Shown one piece after another: positions 59,174 to 64,000 of a DNA stretch of 64,000 nucleotides. Where the stretch lies: the NCBI GenBank assembly GCA_004802725.1, contig SGPM01000116.1, positions 1-64,000 of the forward strand, written 5' to 3'. Position 1 is the stretch's first letter, and the number at the start of each line of letters is the position of its first letter. Both the position numbers and the translations under genes were made by a program. Source of the DNA: Antrodiella citrinella. Its lineage: Eukaryota; Basidiomycota; Agaricomycetes; Polyporales; Steccherinaceae. A model generated the notes under the pieces. The model was not told the origin of the DNA. It worked only from the letters and a program-made list of their open reading frames with translations, and searched no databases.

Positions 59174-61349
59174 ATGTTCTTTCGCTGTCTTCAGCGAAGT
59201 ACTGTCTCTCTAACACGGAAATGTACTCCGCGGAGAACCTTTGCAACTCACATCGAAGCCGACTATCCAGTCAAACCTGCTCAATATGGCCAACCTATCT
59301 TTGCTTCACACCCTCATCTCAGTGAGTATTGGTGTTATTGTTCTTGTGAGACATACGTCTGACTGTGGTGTCAGTCAAGTCCAATGAGGTCACGCCAGGT
59401 ATCTCACAGCAGGAGTATGAGCTTCGCAGACGGTCTCTTATGGACAGTCTACCGGATAATAGCATTGTTGTTGCTGTGGGAGGTCAGATAAAATACATGA
59501 GTGGACGTGAGTTTGTTTGATCCTACCATTGAGAATGTGCTTATATCCCACCCAGACATTTTGTGCGTTCGAGCGGTTTCCGACGTCCCAGTGTATGAAT
59601 GACCGATATTCCAGTTACAAGTTCCGTCAAGCTTCCGACTTTTGGTACTTGACTGGCTTCGAGGAGCCCGACTCTGCCGTTATTTTGGAGAAGAACTCCT
59701 CTTCGCGGGGGTATCGTATGACACTATTCTCCGCGGGGAAAGACATGGCGAAGGAACAGTGGGACGGCGCACGTACCTCGTTTTCGGATGCGGTAACGCA
59801 TTTCAAGATGGACGACGCACAACCGCTCTCGGCATTATCCTCTCTGCTGAAGCGACAAGGGAATGCGGCCTCTCATATCTACATGGACGTACCTCAGTCT
59901 CTGGTTTCCTCGCGTCGTGGTCGGAGCCCCTCTCAAACCACTGTTCACAAGGCAAGCCTGTTTGGCAGTACATATAGCTGCTGCCGGATCTGACTTGTCG
60001 CACAGATTCTATCTCTGGCCGGTATCCCATCTCGCTCTGAGCATATCGAGAATCTGCTGGACTCTATTGGTGGAACCAAGCGGCAACCATTGGCACCCGA
60101 AGTAGCCAAGCTGCGAGTCATCAAAAGTGAGAGCGAGCAAAGTCTCATGAGGACTGCTGCTGATATCAGCGGACGGGCCCATGCAAAAGTGAGGGTCACA
60201 CGACATGAGGCTACAGTGCAATCCGACTGATACACACGCAAGTCTATGCGCTTTACAGAGCCGGGGATGTCGGAACACGCGATAGCTTCCCATTTTGAAT
60301 ATGTGTGCTCGCTAGCTGGTGCTCAGCGACCAGCCTACGTTCCAGTTGTGGCATCTGGGTATGTGCTCACTGTATGTGGGCGTCGTCTGTGTGTCTGACA
60401 ATCTATCAGTGCCAACTCCTTGATCATACATTACACCTCTAATAATCAAATCGCCCAAGACGGAGAGATGCTGCTAATGGATGCCGGATGTGAATACAAG
60501 TCAGTCGCAGTCACGCTTGTCTGAATATCTATCTATTCACGTCTTGCATTCTCAGCGGGTATGCTTCAGATATCAGTATGTGCTTTGACTGAGAGTGGTG
60601 GACTCTTCTCACAGGGTTCCTCCCGTAGCACGCACATACCCAGTCTCGGGGAAATTTACCCCTGCCCAAGCGGAGCTTTACTCTGCACTCCTAGCAGTGC
60701 AAAAACAAATGATAACTTACTGCACTGAGACGTCTCATATGTTCCTAGCGACTATCCACAAAGAATCTGCCGAGATGTTGCAGACCGAACTTAACAAGAT
60801 TGGGTTTAATCTTCGAGGATCGCAGGGCGCAGGAGATCTCTCGCGGGTGTTGTACCCGCATTACGTTGGCCACCCTATTGGCATCGGTACGTCCGTTTTT
60901 ATAACATGCCAAGACAGTGTCTTGACAGTGTATCGACTCTTCGCAGACTTACATGAATCTAATTATCACGACCGAAATGGTAGTTTGAGGTCGGGTATGG
61001 TGATCACTATTGAACCTGGTATGTCGTCTTTCATCTCGTGTTACGCCGTTCATTTAAGCATTCAATGCAGGCGTATACGTGCCTCCCCATCCAAGCTATC
61101 CCAAGCATTTCCATAACATGGGCATCCGCATCGAGGTATGTCATTCAATTGAACATCTTGATCGTCAGCTAAATATAAGCAGGATGAGGTTCTAGTGGGC
61201 AAGGAGCACCCAGTGGTGCTCAGTGTCAATGCTCCCAAAGAGGTAAGATTGACCACGTATATCTTGAACTCAGCTCATATAAGTATTGTTTGTAGATCGT
61301 TGACATCGAGGGCGCGTGCCAGGGTTCAATTGGGTTATCGCCTCTGTAG
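59174..61349 (+). CDS. ICP55: Mitochondrial Xaa-Pro aminopeptidase, ICP55 type (peptidase M24B)
   Basis: After the mitochondrial processing peptidase, ICP55 removes one further N-terminal residue from matrix proteins. The start MFFRCLQRSTVSLTRKCTPR, then TFATHIEAD, is a targeting sequence. The N-terminal domain includes FRQASDFWYLTGFEEPDSAV. The catalytic pita-bread fold has LMDAGCEYNGYASDI and RTYPVSGK (two metal aspartates), YVGHPIGIDLHE (histidine), MVITIEPGVYV (glutamate) and GIRIEDEVLV (last glutamate). About ten exons. An exon of only 7 nt (59556-59562, ACATTTT) is required: it joins GGA C to T TAC AAG, giving SGHIFYKFRQ, which fits the family. About 500 residues, near the usual length. 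Confidence 0.92.
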
Positions 61350-61675
61350 TAGCACACTGGGATAGTCTCATCTGTATACCAATCCACGCGTTTCGCAGGA
61401 TTCCTCTCTAGCGATCCGTGAAATATATCTTAGAAGTAAGTGCGTCTTGTGATTCTGACTGATCGTGCTCTATTCGTGGCGTGCCAGCCTCCAGTGCAGT
61501 CCGATTGCAATTGTCAGCCTCTCAAGACCATGGCGAGCGAACGCAGACCCTCGTCGCCCTTAGAGTCACACGAGTTGACACGACTTTCCTTTCAAGATCG
61601 GACCCATCAAGAATCCAGTCTGAAGACACTCCTTGACAATCCAACAAGCATCCTCGCCATATACCTCGTCGCATC
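61350..61675. other. Short intergenic region
   Basis: 3' UTR of ICP55 and 5' region of the small membrane-protein gene. Nothing else is seen. Confidence 0.35.
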
Positions 61676-62192
61676 ATGGATTTAACACCCGGTAAGAGAC
61701 CAGCCATTCTTAGTTCATGTTCCAGACATAACTAAACAGGTCTCTTCGTCAGCCGGTCTTGCATTCGCTATCCTCATCCTTCTTGCAATGCTGCTTGGAG
61801 TCGCTGCAGCCATTTGGCACTCCTGGCTCGCGCCCTACCTCCTTCGCAAGAGACTCCTCACCGCTCAGAACGATCCTGAGAAGGGCAAATGCGACGACTC
61901 TCCTACCGCCGAGAAGGCATTCCCGAACAACTCGCCCGACTTAGACCTGAAGGAGGTCGCTACTCCGCAGAACTCGCCTACCGCCGGTGATCCTGACCCG
62001 GCTCAATCTACTCTGACTTTGACCGACGACGGGACTCTCGCGGGTTCATTCTCGAAGCTGCTCAAGGAGGGAGACGAAGGAGAGGGAGAGCTGGACAAAC
62101 CGAAGCCCACCTACTGTGCCGATAGAAGAATCCGTTTCTCAGGATTCTCAGCCACTGCGCCGGAGAGAGATCTGCCTTGGTGGTTCTTCTGA
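61676..62192 (+). CDS. Small single-pass membrane protein, unknown function
   Basis: Exon 1 (ATGGATTTAACACCCG, 61676-61691) joins exon 2 (61753-62192) to give 151 residues; the exon sum is divisible by three. The start MDLTPAGLAFAILILLAMLL and GVAAAIW form a membrane span at about residues 6-27, followed by a basic LRKR. The rest is acidic and Pro/Ser-rich (KEVATPQNSP, LKEGDEGEGEL) and ends ERDLPWWFF. I know no family. The topology (short N-terminus outside, soluble C-terminus after a basic stop-transfer) is inferred. Confidence 0.65.
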
Positions 62193-63232
62193 CTGACATC
62201 GACAAGACGAAAGGGGATTCTGCATGCGTTGTATATGTGACATTTGGCCGAATGCTACTGGAAACACGAATTCTGTTTGATCCAACCAAGCTGTCAGACT
62301 TGTCACGACTGTCATTGGTAAGAACGTTCAACTGACTGATGCGATATTCATTCTCCAATGACCATCGTGCAACCCTCGCTACCGACCCATACTTCATGAA
62401 CCATCTTAGCGGGTATATCCAACCGTGCCCCGACGCCGTGAGCCTCCTTTCCGGGGGCATCCTTCGGGTAGGAAACGGTGAGGCTTCCAGAGGTGATAAG
62501 ATGGGTGGTGATCCCTTCGTGCGAATGCGGACTGTAGTATCTACCACTGCGCGTTTATGAGCCAGTTGAGTAGCAAGCAATGGCAAGAGCACTCACGGTG
62601 GGTCTGTCCATGTGAAGACACGACTGAAACCCCACGAACGAACTTCTTGTTCATCTCGGCTGGTCATCATGTAGACAATGTGATGAATAGATACGACGAT
62701 ATGAAGTGGTGGTGGAAGAGGCCTCTGTCTCTTGTCTGTCTCCCTGCCTGAGACACCTAACCTCAGGAGCCACTCCTGAGCCGCTAATTCCGAGCCGCAT
62801 CTCCGCTATGTTGCACGGGATGTTCAAAGCGTACAGAATTCTGGATACAGCATGATTTGATAGACGATGTTTGAACAAGAAATATACGATTGAAGGTGGA
62901 AGCTGAGGGTCAGAGAATAGCCGAAATCACAAACGCTAAGTACCGTGAGGGCGGTAACGCCGCCGTCGGACCTGTGCTTGCTTAGATCCTACCTCTTGCC
63001 ATCGTCTTCTACACTTTCTCTTTTACTCTTGCTGCCACTTATTCCTCTGGTGATTCGTGCAAAGGTTCAACCAGATGCTGCATTACTGCTGATTACTTCC
63101 TTTCGCTATTTCACGGGTCAGAACCTGACCAACCGAAGAGGTCTCAAACAAACCATCAGGCCTTACACATAGGAAGATACCCTTATACCCCGTCTACTTA
63201 TCTTCACTTTCCGGACTACATAACTCATCATC
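62193..63232. other. Intergenic, no confident gene
   Basis: About 1 kb with only short frames on both strands. The right part includes the formin promoter and its 5' UTR. Confidence 0.35.
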
Positions 63233-64000
63233 ATGGACACGTTCTTTGGGAAGAAGAAGAAGGAACGGCCCCGACAATCCTCTGTATCCACTAACGCTTC
63301 AGATGAACGTCTCGTCTCTGTACCATATCATAAACTCGGCCCTCCTTCTAAATCCCCCGTCACTGTGAACACCGTTTCACAGGGCCTACGAGCGAATCCT
63401 GGCGCTATCATATCCGCGCCCATGACCAACCCCTCACTTACGACCAAGGGAACTGATCTCAATGTCAACAGGATCATGAGGCAACGCTCGGAACGGGATC
63501 GCGCGTACAGAGACGCTACTGGAAACACTGCATATCCTCGGCCCAACTCCCCCAGCACGTCGATATCCACTGCGGATTCCTCTACGTTGTACAATGACTC
63601 GGAAGGTTCGTCCAAAGCGAATGCGCGTCGCGTTCGTCAATCCGAGAGTGGTTCTTCCTTGAACGACTTCGGAATACCGCCTACATCCCCCAGTCCTCGT
63701 CAACGCGCTCTAATGGCCGGTGAGAGTCTGGCTACGGTTCGACCCTCGTCCTCCGTCACAACGACCACTAGCCGTGCATCCAACTACACTTCTTCCCTGA
63801 CTTCTCCGGATTCGCACCATCGTCACCTTTCCATCACGTCTCACTTAGCCCGTCTGATTCCTGAAGAGTTCAATTTCCCTAGGCCGACCAACGACGAGGA
63901 GATCGAGGTGCTTTTTGAGAATGTCTGGCGGGAGAGGCAGTTGGGAGAACAGCCGAGTCTCAGTCTTGAGCAGAAGTGGAACATGGTGCTCAGTAACGAG
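63233..64000 (+). CDS. Formin, N-terminal part (SepA/Bni1/For3-like), runs off the window
   Basis: An uninterrupted frame of 256 codons begins MDTFFGKKKKERPRQSS and runs to the window edge without a stop. The first 200 residues are Ser/Pro-rich and disordered. Then EEFNFPRPTNDEEIEVLFEN and RERQLGEQPSLSLEQKWNMV match the start of the Rho-GTPase-binding (Drf_GBD) domain of fungal formins. The full protein would nucleate actin cables and the cytokinetic ring through FH1/FH2 domains, which lie outside this window. Confidence 0.87.
   Translation, partial: MDTFFGKKKKERPRQSSVSTNASDERLVSVPYHKLGPPSKSPVTVNTVSQGLRANPGAIISAPMTNPSLTTKGTDLNVNRIMRQRSERDRAYRDATGNTAYPRPNSPSTSISTADSSTLYNDSEGSSKANARRVRQSESGSSLNDFGIPPTSPSPRQRALMAGESLATVRPSSSVTTTTSRASNYTSSLTSPDSHHRHLSITSHLARLIPEEFNFPRPTNDEEIEVLFENVWRERQLGEQPSLSLEQKWNMVLSNE

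Overview
The window is nuclear DNA from a filamentous basidiomycete, most likely an Agaricomycete. Genes are split by many short GT-AG introns, mostly about 50-65 nt. The families fit: basidiomycete F-box and BTB proteins, a KDZ transposase, a GH5 exo-beta-1,3-glucanase, a formin, COQ4, DBR1 and ICP55. No genus is claimed. The assembly is of draft quality. Ambiguous bases occur at about 14.3-15.7 kb and 42.9 kb and are dense at 53.0-56.8 kb. Two otherwise intact genes (the ER DnaJ and the EF-hand-like/coiled-coil gene) each carry a one-base frame break.

Layout. 0.5-4.2 kb: an F-box gene and a decayed tandem copy (-). 4.5-8.5 kb: an ER-lumenal Hsp40 ending in KDEL and a secreted glucanase (+). 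9.0-11.3 kb: a serine-rich membrane protein of unknown function (-). 11.7-14.9 kb: a dead NAD-dependent reductase, an intron-containing tRNA-Val(CAC), and the C-lobe of a kinase. 15.3-16.3 kb: COQ4 (-). 16.9-27.8 kb: two members of an unrecognised C2H2+C2HC zinc-finger family in opposite orientation. They flank an F-box gene, a gene with three tandem NADAR domains, and RPL4. 29.3-31.1 kb: a class I aminotransferase. 33.0-38.0 kb: a 52-residue Cys-rich protein with long introns and a CaMKK/Ssp1-like kinase. 39.8-43.2 kb: an EF-hand-like, coiled-coil, membrane-anchored protein that could be a LINC/KASH-type protein. 44.9-45.8 kb: a Ras-like GTPase with a CaaX end. 46.0-47.2 kb: a GGCC-rich repeat with a hairpin, and a broken BTB gene. 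47.4-49.2 kb: the lariat debranching enzyme DBR1. 50.4-57.4 kb: a minisatellite, a KDZ transposon of about 5.7 kb bounded by inverted GAGT/ACTC arrays, and an inverted fragment of its own SWIM-finger exon. 57.7-58.4 kb: the 5' part of a TPR/SET-type gene. 59.2-64.0 kb: mitochondrial ICP55, a small membrane protein, and the start of a formin running off the end.

Most genes are unlinked housekeeping functions (translation, ER folding, ubiquinone, lariat turnover, mitochondrial proteolysis, cytokinesis). The items most worth following up are the triple-NADAR protein, the KDZ element with its accessory gene and inverted fragment, the paired zinc-finger family, and very small exons in ICP55 (7 nt) and DBR1 (6 nt of coding).
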